From Thermosulfurimonas sp. F29 (GTDB taxonomy: Bacteria > Desulfobacterota > Thermodesulfobacteria > Thermodesulfobacteriales > Thermodesulfobacteriaceae): DNA of 64,000 nucleotides. The stretch spans positions 310,001 through 374,000 of the forward strand of contig NZ_JAIFYA010000002.1 in the NCBI RefSeq assembly GCF_019688735.1. The letters run 5' to 3'. Positions 34,355 through 43,355 of the stretch are shown here, piece after piece (position 1 is the first letter of the stretch; each line of letters starts with the position of its first letter). Under the pieces are notes generated by a model that saw nothing but the letters and a program-made list of their open reading frames with translations, was not told where the DNA came from and did not search any database. Made by a program: the position numbers and the translations under genes.

Positions 34355-36403
34355 ATGGATAACCACTCCCATCATACCGTATCTCCTCACGATTCCCATC
34401 TCGGACACGCCTCTCACGGGAGCGAGACGGGGGCTTCCCCTCACGCCTCCCACGGAACCTCGCATCACGGGGACATGGTGGCGGACTTCCGGCGTCGTTT
34501 CTGGATCTGCCTGGTTCTCACCCTCCCGGTGCTGCTGTTCTCCCCTCTCATCCAGAAGCTTCTCGGTCTGCAGGCCATCATCTCCTTTCCCGGTCAGAGG
34601 TACCTGCTCTTTCTCCTCTCCTCGGCGATCTTCTTTTACGGCGGATATCCGTTCCTGAGCGGTTTCCTGGGGGAGCTTCGCCGGCTCCGTCCCGGGATGA
34701 TGACCCTCATCGCGCTCGCCATAACCGTGGCCTACGGTTACAGCTCGGCGGTGGTTTTCGGTCTTCCGGGAAAGATGTTCTTCTGGGAGCTGGCCACGCT
34801 CATCGACATCATGCTGCTCGGCCACTGGCTGGAGATGAAGAGCGTGCTCGGGGCCTCGCGGGCCCTGGAGGAACTGGCCAGCCTCATGCCCTCGGCGGCT
34901 CACAGGCTTCGTGCCGACGGAACCACCGAGGAGGTTCCGCTGGAGGAGCTGCGTCCCGGCGATCGGGTGCTGGTGAAACCGGGGGAGAAGATTCCGGCCG
35001 ACGGGGTGGTGATTTCCGGGGAGAGCGCGGTGAACGAGGCCATGCTGACCGGGGAATCGAGACCCGTTTCCAAAAAGCCCGGAGACGAGGTTATCGGCGG
35101 GGCCATAAACGGGGAAGGGTCTCTGGTGGTGGAAATCCGGCGCACCGGTGAGGAGTCCTTTCTCTCCCAGGTCATCAATCTGGTGCGCGAGGCGCAGGAA
35201 AGCAAGTCCCGCACTCAGGACCTGGCCAACCGGGCGGCCCTGTGGCTCACCCTTATCGCCCTTTCCGCAGGCTCGCTGACCCTTGCGGTGTGGCTCTTTC
35301 TGGGGCAGGATCTGGCCTTTGCTTTGGAGCGCACGGTCACCGTGATGGTGATCACCTGTCCGCACGCCCTGGGGCTGGCGGTGCCTCTGGTGGTGGCGGT
35401 CTCCACGGGTATTGCGGCCAAGCGGGGGCTCCTCATACGCAATCGGGGGGCTTTCGAACGGGCCCGCCTGGTTAACGCGGTGATCTTCGACAAGACCGGC
35501 ACCCTGACCAGAGGGGAATTCGGAGTCACGGATGTGGTGGCGTTGGAGGAGAGCCTCTCCCCGGACGAGATCCTGCGCCTGGCCGCGGCGGTGGAGACCA
35601 ACTCCGAACATCCCATCGCCAGAGGGATCGTGGCCTCGGTAAAGGGCGAAATCCCTCCGGTGGAGGAGTTCCGGGCCCTGGCCGGAAAAGGGGCCCTCGG
35701 TCGGGTGGAGGGGCGCGAGGTCATGGTGGTGAGCCCCGGGTACTTGCGGGAAAAGGGCCTCGAGGTGGCGGACGAGAGGGTGAAACGCCTTCTCGATCAG
35801 GGCAAGACCGTGGTCTTCCTCCTGCTGGAGGGGAAACCGGTCGGGGCCATTGCCCTGGCGGATGTGATTCGCGAGGAGTCCCGGGAGGCCATAACCCGGC
35901 TAAAGGCCCGGGGGATAAAGTGCCTCATGCTTACCGGGGACAACCGACAGGTAGCCCGCTGGGTGGCCGGGGAACTGGGGCTGGACGACTTTCTGGCCGA
36001 GGTCCTTCCCCAGGACAAGGCCCGCAAGGTTAAGGAGATCCAGACTCAGGGGCACATCGTGGCCATGACCGGCGACGGGGTGAACGACGCCCCGGCTCTG
36101 GCTCAGGCCGATGTGGGTATTGCCATCGGAGCGGGCACGGATGTGGCCGTGGAGACGGCGGATGTGATCCTAGTGCGCAGCAATCCTCTGGATGTGGTGG
36201 TCATCCTGGAACTCTCCCGGGCCACCTATCGCAAGATGATCCAGAACCTCGTCTGGGCCACGGGTTACAACGCCTTTGCCATTCCCCTGGCCGCGGGTGT
36301 TCTTTATAAATACGGTCTGCTGCTGAGCCCGGCTATCGGTGCCCTCTTCATGTCGCTGAGCACGGTCATCGTGGCCGTAAACGCCAAGCTCTTGAAAATC
36401 TAA
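34355..36403 (+). CDS. CopB-type heavy-metal P-type ATPase
   Basis: 682 residues. A His-rich N-terminus (about 14 His in the first 40 residues) replaces the Cys-type metal domains of CopA. Eight membrane segments include the CPH motif (VITCPHALGLAVP), marking subclass P1B-3. The actuator TGES, phosphorylation site DKTGTLT, HP motif (SEHPIARG), and hinge GDGVNDAPALAQADVG are all present. P1B-3 ATPases export copper, mainly Cu(II) or Cu(I), from the cytoplasm. It stands alone behind its own promoter with no metallochaperone or regulator beside it. The start ATG has GGAG 6 bases before it. Confidence 0.92.
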   Translation: MDNHSHHTVSPHDSHLGHASHGSETGASPHASHGTSHHGDMVADFRRRFWICLVLTLPVLLFSPLIQKLLGLQAIISFPGQRYLLFLLSSAIFFYGGYPFLSGFLGELRRLRPGMMTLIALAITVAYGYSSAVVFGLPGKMFFWELATLIDIMLLGHWLEMKSVLGASRALEELASLMPSAAHRLRADGTTEEVPLEELRPGDRVLVKPGEKIPADGVVISGESAVNEAMLTGESRPVSKKPGDEVIGGAINGEGSLVVEIRRTGEESFLSQVINLVREAQESKSRTQDLANRAALWLTLIALSAGSLTLAVWLFLGQDLAFALERTVTVMVITCPHALGLAVPLVVAVSTGIAAKRGLLIRNRGAFERARLVNAVIFDKTGTLTRGEFGVTDVVALEESLSPDEILRLAAAVETNSEHPIARGIVASVKGEIPPVEEFRALAGKGALGRVEGREVMVVSPGYLREKGLEVADERVKRLLDQGKTVVFLLLEGKPVGAIALADVIREESREAITRLKARGIKCLMLTGDNRQVARWVAGELGLDDFLAEVLPQDKARKVKEIQTQGHIVAMTGDGVNDAPALAQADVGIAIGAGTDVAVETADVILVRSNPLDVVVILELSRATYRKMIQNLVWATGYNAFAIPLAAGVLYKYGLLLSPAIGALFMSLSTVIVAVNAKLLKI

Positions 36404-36495
36404 GGGAGCCCGTGATTTGACCTCCCTCAAGGCCCCTCCTCCCTCTCAATCTTATTCTAAAAGTAGATCCAGAATAAATAGAAAGGAGGTAGGTC

Positions 36496-36690
36496 ATGGC
36501 CAGGAGACTGGTGGTTAATCAGGAGGAGTGCATAGGTTGCGGATCGTGCGTGGAGATCTGTCCGGAGGTCTTCGAGCTCGACGAAAACGAAAAGTCGTAT
36601 GTGAAAAATCAGGAGGCCTGTAACACCTGCGACTGCGAGGAGGCCATCGACACCTGTCCGGTGGGGGCCATCTCGTGGGAGGACGAATAA
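36496..36690 (+). CDS. small single-cluster ferredoxin
   Basis: 64 residues. Cluster motif CIGCGSC with CP, and a distal Cys in DTCPVGAI; two further Cys (CNTCDC) replace the second cluster, the pattern of Desulfovibrio gigas-type 1x[4Fe-4S] ferredoxins. Very acidic. Strong ribosome site (AAAGGAGGT). A soluble cytoplasmic electron carrier that could serve CODH, Hdr or formate dehydrogenase. Its stop lies one base before the GTG of the DUF1566 gene. Confidence 0.93.
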   Translation: MARRLVVNQEECIGCGSCVEICPEVFELDENEKSYVKNQEACNTCDCEEAIDTCPVGAISWEDE

Positions 36691-36691
36691 G

Positions 36692-37705
36692 GTGATTCCG
36701 GCTACCGGCCAGGACAAGTGCTACGACGCCTCCGGGCGGGAGATCCCCTGTGCCGGGACCGGCCAGGACGGAGAGTTCCGCTCCGGGCTTTCGGCCCGGC
36801 CCCGTTTCAGGCTGGAGGGAGAACTCGTACGGGATCTACTCACCGGGCTCCTCTGGCCCAAAAACGCCTCTCTTTTCGAATTTCCCATGAGCTGGGAGGC
36901 CGCCCTTTCGGCGATCAGGCGTCTTAATCGGGAAAGGTTTCTGGGTTTTTCGGACTGGCGCCTTCCGAACCGGAGGGAACTTCGCACTCTGGTCTTCTTT
37001 CAGGCCAAAAATCCGGTTCTCCCTCCGGGGCATCCCTTTGAGGGGGTCTTTCACGGCTGGTACTGGACCTCCACCACCGCGGCCATCAATCCCCGCTACG
37101 CCTGGAATGTGCACTTCGGCGGCGGACGAATGTTTTACAGCCACAAGGAGGACGAACGGATGGTGTGGCCGGTAAGGGGCCCTTTTCGCCTTCCGGCCAC
37201 CGGCCAGCGCACCTGCTACGACGCCTCCGGGCGGGAGATCTCCTGTGCCGGAACCGGTCAGGACGGAGAGCTCCGGGTTGGAATACCCTGGCCCGAGCCC
37301 CGCTTCGAGGTTCGGAAAGAGGTGGTCCGGGATCGGCTTACCGGTCTGTGGTGGACCCGGAGGGCGGATCTCGCCGGGGGGCTAACCACCTGGGAGGAGG
37401 CCTTTGAGGTGGTAAAAGCGCTCAATCGGGAAAGATACGGCGGCTTTTCCGACTGGAGGCTTCCCAACATTAACGAGCTCGAGAGTCTGGTGGACGCCGA
37501 ACACCACTCCCCTGCCCTGCCCCGGGATCACCCCTTTCTTGAGGTGCGGGAGTTCTACTGGTCCTCCACCACCAGTTTTTACGATCCCCTCTGGGCCTGG
37601 GCCTTATATCTGACCAAGGGTGCGGTGGGGATCGGTCTAAAACGCGGCCGGCACTTCCATGTCTGGGCGGTCCGCAATTTTTCCGGAGTTCCTGCCAGAG
37701 ACTAA
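36692..37705 (+). CDS. tandem Lcl/DUF1566-domain protein
   Basis: 337 residues without a signal peptide, built of two Lcl C-terminal (DUF1566) domains. Each begins with CYDASGREI and CAGTGQDGE, then D-L/R-LTGL-W, GFSDWRLPN and W-STT. The two opening segments are nearly identical at the DNA level (about 36718-36777 and 37212-37268), which indicates recent duplication or gene conversion. These domains have a lectin-like fold and are usually exported, so absence of a leader is odd. The GTG start directly follows the ferredoxin stop, with GGGAGG in the ferredoxin 3' end. Function unknown. Confidence 0.82.
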   Translation: MIPATGQDKCYDASGREIPCAGTGQDGEFRSGLSARPRFRLEGELVRDLLTGLLWPKNASLFEFPMSWEAALSAIRRLNRERFLGFSDWRLPNRRELRTLVFFQAKNPVLPPGHPFEGVFHGWYWTSTTAAINPRYAWNVHFGGGRMFYSHKEDERMVWPVRGPFRLPATGQRTCYDASGREISCAGTGQDGELRVGIPWPEPRFEVRKEVVRDRLTGLWWTRRADLAGGLTTWEEAFEVVKALNRERYGGFSDWRLPNINELESLVDAEHHSPALPRDHPFLEVREFYWSSTTSFYDPLWAWALYLTKGAVGIGLKRGRHFHVWAVRNFSGVPARD

Positions 37706-37765
37706 CCCCTCAGGCATTCGGGAAGACCTTCATCCGCCCCGGGGCTTCTGACTTGCCTGACTTGC

Positions 37766-37795
37766 TTGACATTTAAGGGGAATTTTTGTTATGGT
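37766..37795 (+). promoter_or_regulatory. promoter of the PEP synthase gene
   Basis: TTGACA (37766-37771) and TATGGT (37790-37795), spacer 18 bp. The predicted leader is about 137 bases, long enough for regulation; it ends with a small hairpin (CCTGAA with TTCAGG) right before the ribosome site AAAGGAGGG. Confidence 0.65.
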
Positions 37796-37938
37796 GTCTT
37801 TGACAGAGATGGGGTATTCACGGGTCCAGCACCGATGACGGAAGCGGACATATCAAAGGTATTCAAAATATCATTACGATCCTTTTCCATCTGCCAAAAT
37901 CCTGAATTATTCAAAAATTTCAGGAAAGGAGGGTCTTC

Positions 37939-40368
37939 ATGGGCGAGGCTCCGCTTATTCTGTGGTTTGACGAGATAGGGATCAAGGATGTGCCGCTGGT
38001 GGGCGGAAAGAACGCCTCGCTGGGGGAGATGTTTCAGCATCTCTCCCCCAAAGGGGTTCGCGTGCCCGACGGTTTTGCGGTCACGGCGGAGGCTTATCGA
38101 TATTTCATCCGGGAGAATCATCTGGACGAAAAGATTCGCAAGGCCCTCGAGGGTCTGGACACCCACGATGTAAAGGACCTTCAGAAGCGGGGGCGCAAGG
38201 TCCGGAACCTGATCCTGAAGGCCAAGATGCCCCCCAGACTCGCAGAGGAGATACGAAAGGCCTACGCCCGGCTGGAGGAGAAGTACGGCAGGAATGTGGA
38301 TGTGGCGGTGCGCTCCTCGGCCACGGCGGAGGATCTTCCCGACGCCTCCTTTGCCGGCCAGCAGGAGACCTATCTCAATGTGCGCGGGGCGGAAAAGGTC
38401 ATCGAGCATGTTAAGAAGTGCTTCGCCTCTCTCTTCACCGACCGGGCCATATCCTACCGGGAGGACAAGGGGTTCGACCACTTCAATGTGTACCTTTCGG
38501 TGGCGGTCCAGAAGATGGTCCGCAGCGACCGGGCCTGTTCGGGGGTCATGTTCACCCTGGACACCGAGAGCGGTTTCCGGGATGTGGTTTACATCACCGG
38601 AGCCTGGGGGCTCGGCGAAAATGTGGTCCAGGGCAAGGTAAACCCGGACGAATTCTATGTCTTCAAGCCCACCCTCAAGAAGGGGTTTCGTTCCATCGTG
38701 TCCAAGAAGCTGGGAAGCAAGGAAATAAAGATGATCTACAGCCGTGATCCGGAGCATCCGGTGCGCGATGTGAAGACCACCCGGCGTGAACGGGAGCGTT
38801 TTGTGCTTTCCGACGACGAGATCCTTAAGCTGGCCGAGTGGGCCGTGATCATCGAGGAACACTACGGGCGCCCCATGGATATCGAGTGGGCCAAGGACGG
38901 AGACGGGAAGACCGTGGGCACCGGGGAGCTTTTCATCGTGCAGGCCCGACCGGAAACGGTCCACGGGGCCAAGAGGGAAAGGTTCTACGAGACTTACAAA
39001 CTCAAGGGCGAGGGCAAGGTGCTCGCGGTGGGCAAGGCCGTGGGCAGCAAGATCGGCCAGGGCAAGGCCCGCGTGATCCTGGATGTCTCCGGCATCCAGG
39101 AGTTTCAGCCCGGGGAGGTCCTCATCACGGACATGACCGATCCGGACTGGGAACCCATCATGAAGGTGGCCAGCGCCATCGTCACCAACCGCGGCGGACG
39201 GACCTGTCACGCAGCCATCATCTCCCGGGAGTTGGGTATCCCCTGCATCGTGGGAACCGGAAACGCCACCGAGGTGGTCCGGACCGGCATGGAGGTCACC
39301 GTGGATTGCTCCCAGGGGGAGGAGGGACGCCTGCTTGAGGGTTTGGTCCCCTACGAGGTGGAACGGATCGATCTCGAAAAACTCCCCCGCACCAGGACCA
39401 GGATCATGATGAATGTGGGGATTCCCGAGCAGGCCTTCTCCCAGGCCCAGATCCCCAACGACGGGGTGGGACTGGCCCGGCTGGAATTCATCATCGGTTC
39501 CCACATCGGCATTCACCCTCTGGCCCTTCTCGAATTCGAGGAGCTCAGGAAGCGGGCGGGGGAGGATCGCAGGATCCGGGCGCTGGTTCGGGAGATAGAG
39601 AAGCGCACCGCAGCCTACGAGGACAAGGCCGAGTTTTTCGTGGACAAGCTGGCCCAGGGAGTGGGCACCATCGCCGCGGCCTTTTATCCCAACGATGTGA
39701 TCGTGCGTCTTTCCGACTTCAAGAGCAACGAGTACGCCAATCTCCTGGGGGGATGGCTTTACGAACCGGTGGAGCACAACCCCATGATCGGCTGGCGCGG
39801 GGCCTCCCGTTACTACGACCCCAAGTTCGAGCCGGCCTTTGCCCTGGAGTGCCGGGCGCTCAAACGCGTGCGGGACGAAATGGGACTCACCAATGTCAAG
39901 GTCATGGTTCCCTTCTGCCGTACCCCCGAGGAGGGCAAAAAGGTCATCTCCGTCATGGAGAAGTACGGTCTCAAACAGGGTGAAAACGGACTGGAGATCT
40001 ATGTAATGTGCGAGATCCCCAGCAATGTGATCCTGGCGGACCAGTTCGCCGACATCTTCGACGGATTCTCCATCGGTTCAAACGACCTCACCCAGCTCAC
40101 CCTGGGGCTGGATCGGGACTCCGAGCTGGTCTCCCACATCTACGACGAGCGCAACGAGGCCGTTAAGCGTCTGGTGCGACAGGTCATAAGGGTGGCCAAG
40201 GAACGGGGGCGAAAGATCGGCATCTGCGGACAGGCTCCCAGCGACTTTCCCGACTTCGCCGAGTTTCTGGTGGAGTGCGGCATCGACTCCATGAGCCTCA
40301 CCCCGGACACCGTGGTGAAAACCAGACTGCTGGTGGCGGAGAAGGAAAAGCAGATGGGTGTGAAGTGA
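37939..40368 (+). CDS. ppsA: pyruvate, water dikinase (PEP synthase)
   Basis: 809 residues, normal length. Converts pyruvate and ATP to phosphoenolpyruvate, AMP and phosphate, the entry to gluconeogenesis in an acetyl-CoA pathway autotroph. N-terminal ATP-grasp domain (GGKNASLGEM, VRSSATAEDLPDASFAGQQET), central phosphohistidine domain (GGRTCHAAIISRELGIPC, catalytic His) and C-terminal TIM barrel (GWRGASRY, CEIPSNV, IGSNDLTQL, GICGQAPSD). AAAGGAGGG precedes the ATG. bioB starts one base after its stop. Confidence 0.96.
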   Translation: MGEAPLILWFDEIGIKDVPLVGGKNASLGEMFQHLSPKGVRVPDGFAVTAEAYRYFIRENHLDEKIRKALEGLDTHDVKDLQKRGRKVRNLILKAKMPPRLAEEIRKAYARLEEKYGRNVDVAVRSSATAEDLPDASFAGQQETYLNVRGAEKVIEHVKKCFASLFTDRAISYREDKGFDHFNVYLSVAVQKMVRSDRACSGVMFTLDTESGFRDVVYITGAWGLGENVVQGKVNPDEFYVFKPTLKKGFRSIVSKKLGSKEIKMIYSRDPEHPVRDVKTTRRERERFVLSDDEILKLAEWAVIIEEHYGRPMDIEWAKDGDGKTVGTGELFIVQARPETVHGAKRERFYETYKLKGEGKVLAVGKAVGSKIGQGKARVILDVSGIQEFQPGEVLITDMTDPDWEPIMKVASAIVTNRGGRTCHAAIISRELGIPCIVGTGNATEVVRTGMEVTVDCSQGEEGRLLEGLVPYEVERIDLEKLPRTRTRIMMNVGIPEQAFSQAQIPNDGVGLARLEFIIGSHIGIHPLALLEFEELRKRAGEDRRIRALVREIEKRTAAYEDKAEFFVDKLAQGVGTIAAAFYPNDVIVRLSDFKSNEYANLLGGWLYEPVEHNPMIGWRGASRYYDPKFEPAFALECRALKRVRDEMGLTNVKVMVPFCRTPEEGKKVISVMEKYGLKQGENGLEIYVMCEIPSNVILADQFADIFDGFSIGSNDLTQLTLGLDRDSELVSHIYDERNEAVKRLVRQVIRVAKERGRKIGICGQAPSDFPDFAEFLVECGIDSMSLTPDTVVKTRLLVAEKEKQMGVK

Positions 40369-40369
40369 T

Positions 40370-41308
40370 GTGAATGCGCCTCGCCGAGATACCCTTCTGC
40401 GTCTTCTTTCCGGGGAGGAGGAGCTGTGGCCCCATCTTGAGGCCGCCCGCCGGATTCGGGAGCGGCATTTCGGCAAGCGGGTGGAAACCTGCGCCATCGT
40501 GAACGCCAAAAGCGGGCGGTGTCCCTCCGACTGCAGCTTCTGCGCCCAGTCGGCCCGATGGAAGACCGGGGCCCCGGAATATCCCCTGCTCTCCCCGGAC
40601 GAGCTCCTTCGCGCCGCCGAAAGAGCGGCCACCTCCGGGGTGGATCGCTTCAGCTTCGTAATAAGCGGTATCCGGCCTTCCCCCCCGGAGCTGGAGCGTC
40701 TGCTTTCGGTGATCGAGCGGGTGCGCCGGGAATTCCCGGATCTTTCCCTCTGTGCCTCGCTGGGGCAGCTCGAGGAGGACGAACTTTCGGCCCTTAAGGA
40801 GGCGGGACTCTCCAGATACCACCACAATCTCGAGACCGCGGAGAGTTTCTATCCCCGGGTCTCCACGGTGCAGCGCTGGCGCGATCGATTCGACACGGTG
40901 CTCAGGGCCCGCAGGGCGGGGCTTTCCGTGTGTTCGGGGGGAATCTTCGGCCTGGGCGAGGGGCCGGAGGAGGTCCTGGAGCTGGCCCGGGCCCTTCGGG
41001 AACTCTCCGTGGACTCCATCCCGGTGAACTTCCTCCACCCCATTCCCGGAACCCCTCTCGAGAGAGCCCGGCACCTCACCCCGCGGAAGGCCCTGGCCAT
41101 CCTGGTGGTTTTGCGGTTTCTCTTTCCCGAAACGCAGATTCGCGTCTGCGGAGGACGGGAATACAACCTGAGGGAGCTCCAGGTCCTGATACCTCTGGTG
41201 GCCGACTCTCTCATGGTGGGCCATTATCTCACCACCCGGGGGCGTCGCCTCGCCGACGATCGGCAGATGATCCTGGATCTCGGCTACACCTGTGGGCTCA
41301 GGGCCTGA
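40370..41308 (+). CDS. bioB: biotin synthase
   Basis: 312 residues. Radical SAM enzyme that inserts sulfur into dethiobiotin. The [4Fe-4S] motif CPSDCSFC, the auxiliary-cluster residues (AQSARW region, LCASLG, YHHNLETAESFYP), and the FLHPIPGTPLE segment are present. GTG start one base after ppsA, with which it is probably co-transcribed. Its 3' end overlaps bioD on the opposite strand by 11 bp, so transcripts collide. Confidence 0.95.
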   Translation: MNAPRRDTLLRLLSGEEELWPHLEAARRIRERHFGKRVETCAIVNAKSGRCPSDCSFCAQSARWKTGAPEYPLLSPDELLRAAERAATSGVDRFSFVISGIRPSPPELERLLSVIERVRREFPDLSLCASLGQLEEDELSALKEAGLSRYHHNLETAESFYPRVSTVQRWRDRFDTVLRARRAGLSVCSGGIFGLGEGPEEVLELARALRELSVDSIPVNFLHPIPGTPLERARHLTPRKALAILVVLRFLFPETQIRVCGGREYNLRELQVLIPLVADSLMVGHYLTTRGRRLADDRQMILDLGYTCGLRA

Positions 41309-41990
41309 GTCCCGGAGTATTCAGAAGGAACTCCTTTACCTCCTCGAGATCCCCCGGATCCCCGGAAAGGTCCCCTACCTCCAGAACCGGGATGGGACCG
41401 AAGATCCGCAGGATGTCCCGCAGACTGGTCCCGGCAAGATAGGGATCCGGGGAAAAGTACAGGTTGTAGATCAGGGCCGGAATCACCAGGGAACGGCTGC
41501 GAAGGGCCTCGAGGGTCAACACGGTGTGATTGATGGTGCCCAGACGCGCGGCGGAGACCACCACCACCGGGGCCATAAAGAGCTGAATCAGATCGAGAAG
41601 GGTCTCCCGGGGCGTGAAGGGCACGAAGAGGCCTCCGGCCCCTTCCACCAGGACGATCTCGAACCGCCGGCCGAGTTCGCGAAGCGCGGACACGATACGC
41701 GGAAGCTCCACCGTCCTTCCCTCTTTTTCCGCGGCGGTGGCCGGGGCCGCCGGATACTCGAAGAGGTAGGGGCAGGTGAGTTCCAGAAGCTCGGGAGGAT
41801 CCGGGGGAACTCCCATGAGTCGCCGATGCACGAGCAGGTCCTCGGGTTCGCGAGCTCCGGTCTGCACGGGCTTTGCGGTGATGACCCTCACCCCTAACTC
41901 CCGGTAAGCCCGGGCCAGAAGCCCGGTGGCATAGGTCTTGCCCACCCCCGTGTCCGTGCCCACGACGAAGATCAGGCGTCCTTCCGCCAT
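41298..41990 (-). CDS. bioD: dethiobiotin synthetase
   Basis: 230 residues. ATP-dependent ureido ring closure from 7,8-diaminopelargonate. P-loop GTDTGVGKTYATGLLA at the start, KPVQTGARE, and EGAGGLFVPF are the family signatures. Last gene of the bioA-F-G-C-D operon, overlapping bioC by 19 bp. Confidence 0.95.
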   Translation of the reverse strand: MAEGRLIFVVGTDTGVGKTYATGLLARAYRELGVRVITAKPVQTGAREPEDLLVHRRLMGVPPDPPELLELTCPYLFEYPAAPATAAEKEGRTVELPRIVSALRELGRRFEIVLVEGAGGLFVPFTPRETLLDLIQLFMAPVVVVSAARLGTINHTVLTLEALRSRSLVIPALIYNLYFSPDPYLAGTSLRDILRIFGPIPVLEVGDLSGDPGDLEEVKEFLLNTPGLRP

Positions 41991-42706
41991 AGCAGGATAA
42001 AGGTTTCAAAGGTAAGGGGATATCCCCGGAGGGGATCCTTCGCGGGGCTCTCTCTCAACCATCTCATTATCTCCCCGAGCGAGATCTCTTCCGGAAGATC
42101 CCCCAGGGCACCGGTCTCCCGCACATGTCTTAACATGGAAAGCGGGGAATCGAAATAGAGGGTCTCCGTCCGGCTCTCCGCCTTGAGGAGCCGCAATCCC
42201 GGGGGACGCAGGGCCACCAGGGTGCTAAGGGGAAGAAGTCCGGGAGGAAGTTTTTTCCGGGGCAGTTCCCGCATGGTCTCCGGGCCGAAGGAGGAGAGGG
42301 CCAGAAGTCCTCCGGGGGATAGCTTTTCGGCCAGGGCCGCAAGGGCCTCCCCCGGACGGAGGAACCACTGGAGCACGGCATTTCCCGCCACCAGATCGAA
42401 AAGTCCCCGGGCCCAGGAGGGATTCTCGCCGTCGGCCACCACGAAGGTCACCCCCAGGGGGCTCACGAAGGAGGAACAGTCCGGCACCAGGTCGCAGGCC
42501 AGATACTCCTCGTACCGGAGGCGCCGGGAGGCCAGCCGGGTGAAGAATCCGGTGCCGCAGCCAATCTCGAGGATCCGGGGCCACCGCCGGTCCACCTCCA
42601 GAATCGCGGCCAGCAGCCGTTCGGCCAGACGCCGCTGCACCAGAGCCCTGGTCTCGTAGGTCCTGAGGGCCCTGCGGAAACGCCGCACCAGAAGCTCACG
42701 GGACAT
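41972..42706 (-). CDS. bioC: malonyl-ACP O-methyltransferase
   Basis: 244 residues. SAM-dependent methyltransferase that starts pimelate synthesis. SAM motif ILEIGCGTGFFTR, then VADGEN, LVAGNAVLQWF and LSPGGLLALSSFGPETM, the last typical of BioC. Overlaps bioG upstream by 11 bp and bioD downstream by 19 bp. Confidence 0.93.
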   Translation of the reverse strand: MSRELLVRRFRRALRTYETRALVQRRLAERLLAAILEVDRRWPRILEIGCGTGFFTRLASRRLRYEEYLACDLVPDCSSFVSPLGVTFVVADGENPSWARGLFDLVAGNAVLQWFLRPGEALAALAEKLSPGGLLALSSFGPETMRELPRKKLPPGLLPLSTLVALRPPGLRLLKAESRTETLYFDSPLSMLRHVRETGALGDLPEEISLGEIMRWLRESPAKDPLRGYPLTFETFILLWRKDA

Positions 42707-43355
42707 CGCCGAACCATTCGATGAGATCTCGGAAGGCGTAAAAGGGAAAGTGCCCTCCGGGTACGGGCCGATACTCTCCCCCCAGCCTCCTCCAGAATCG
42801 CTCCTGAGCCGGGGGCGGCACGATCCGATCCCCGGTGGGAACGAAGATGCGGGTTCCCTCCGGAAGCTCCGGGAAGAGGGGCGGAAGGCCCGCCGCCATC
42901 TCCAGCTCCTCGATCACCTCGGAAAGTTTCCTCCGGGGGAGGTGGTGCCTGAATCTTCTCGCGTGTTCCTCGTCCGCGAACATGCGCCGGTAAAACCTTT
43001 CGAGAACCGGAGGGCCGTCTCTTTTGAGCGCCTCCAGGGTCAGATCCAGGGCCCGGGGGTCAATCCCGTAGAGACGATCCCTAAAGGCCCCGGTTCCGGC
43101 CAGAAAAACGAACCGGGCGGGGAGCCTTTCGGCGTGGTGGAGGGCCGCGTATACCCCCAGGGACCAGGCCAGCACCAGAGTCCTTCCGGGAACCCGGGGG
43201 AGCTCCGGAAGGGAGAGATCCCTGTAGTCGAAAAGCACCGCCACGCGCACCCCTTCGGGAAGGAGGGACAGAAAGGGCCGTTCGTCCATGGCCCAGCCGT
43301 TGAAAAGGATCAGGAGGTTCCGGGCCTCCGGATTCCCGAGAAGCTTCAGGCGCAT
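42696..43355 (-). CDS. bioG: BioG-type pimeloyl-ACP methyl ester esterase
   Basis: 219 residues. Alpha/beta hydrolase of the BioG (DUF452) type with LLILFNGWAMDE near the N-terminus, the nucleophile elbow LAWSLGVYAA, and a late His in GGHFPFY. Removes the methyl ester to free pimeloyl-ACP. The start at 43355 overlaps the bioF stop by 10 bp; a start 42 bases upstream would lie deep inside bioF. Position between bioF and bioC supports the assignment. Confidence 0.88.
   Translation of the reverse strand: MRLKLLGNPEARNLLILFNGWAMDERPFLSLLPEGVRVAVLFDYRDLSLPELPRVPGRTLVLAWSLGVYAALHHAERLPARFVFLAGTGAFRDRLYGIDPRALDLTLEALKRDGPPVLERFYRRMFADEEHARRFRHHLPRRKLSEVIEELEMAAGLPPLFPELPEGTRIFVPTGDRIVPPPAQERFWRRLGGEYRPVPGGHFPFYAFRDLIEWFGDVP

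Noticed and set aside
37789-39777. 662-codon minus-strand frame opposite PEP synthase
   Set aside because: Shadow of ppsA, with low-complexity composition and no motifs.
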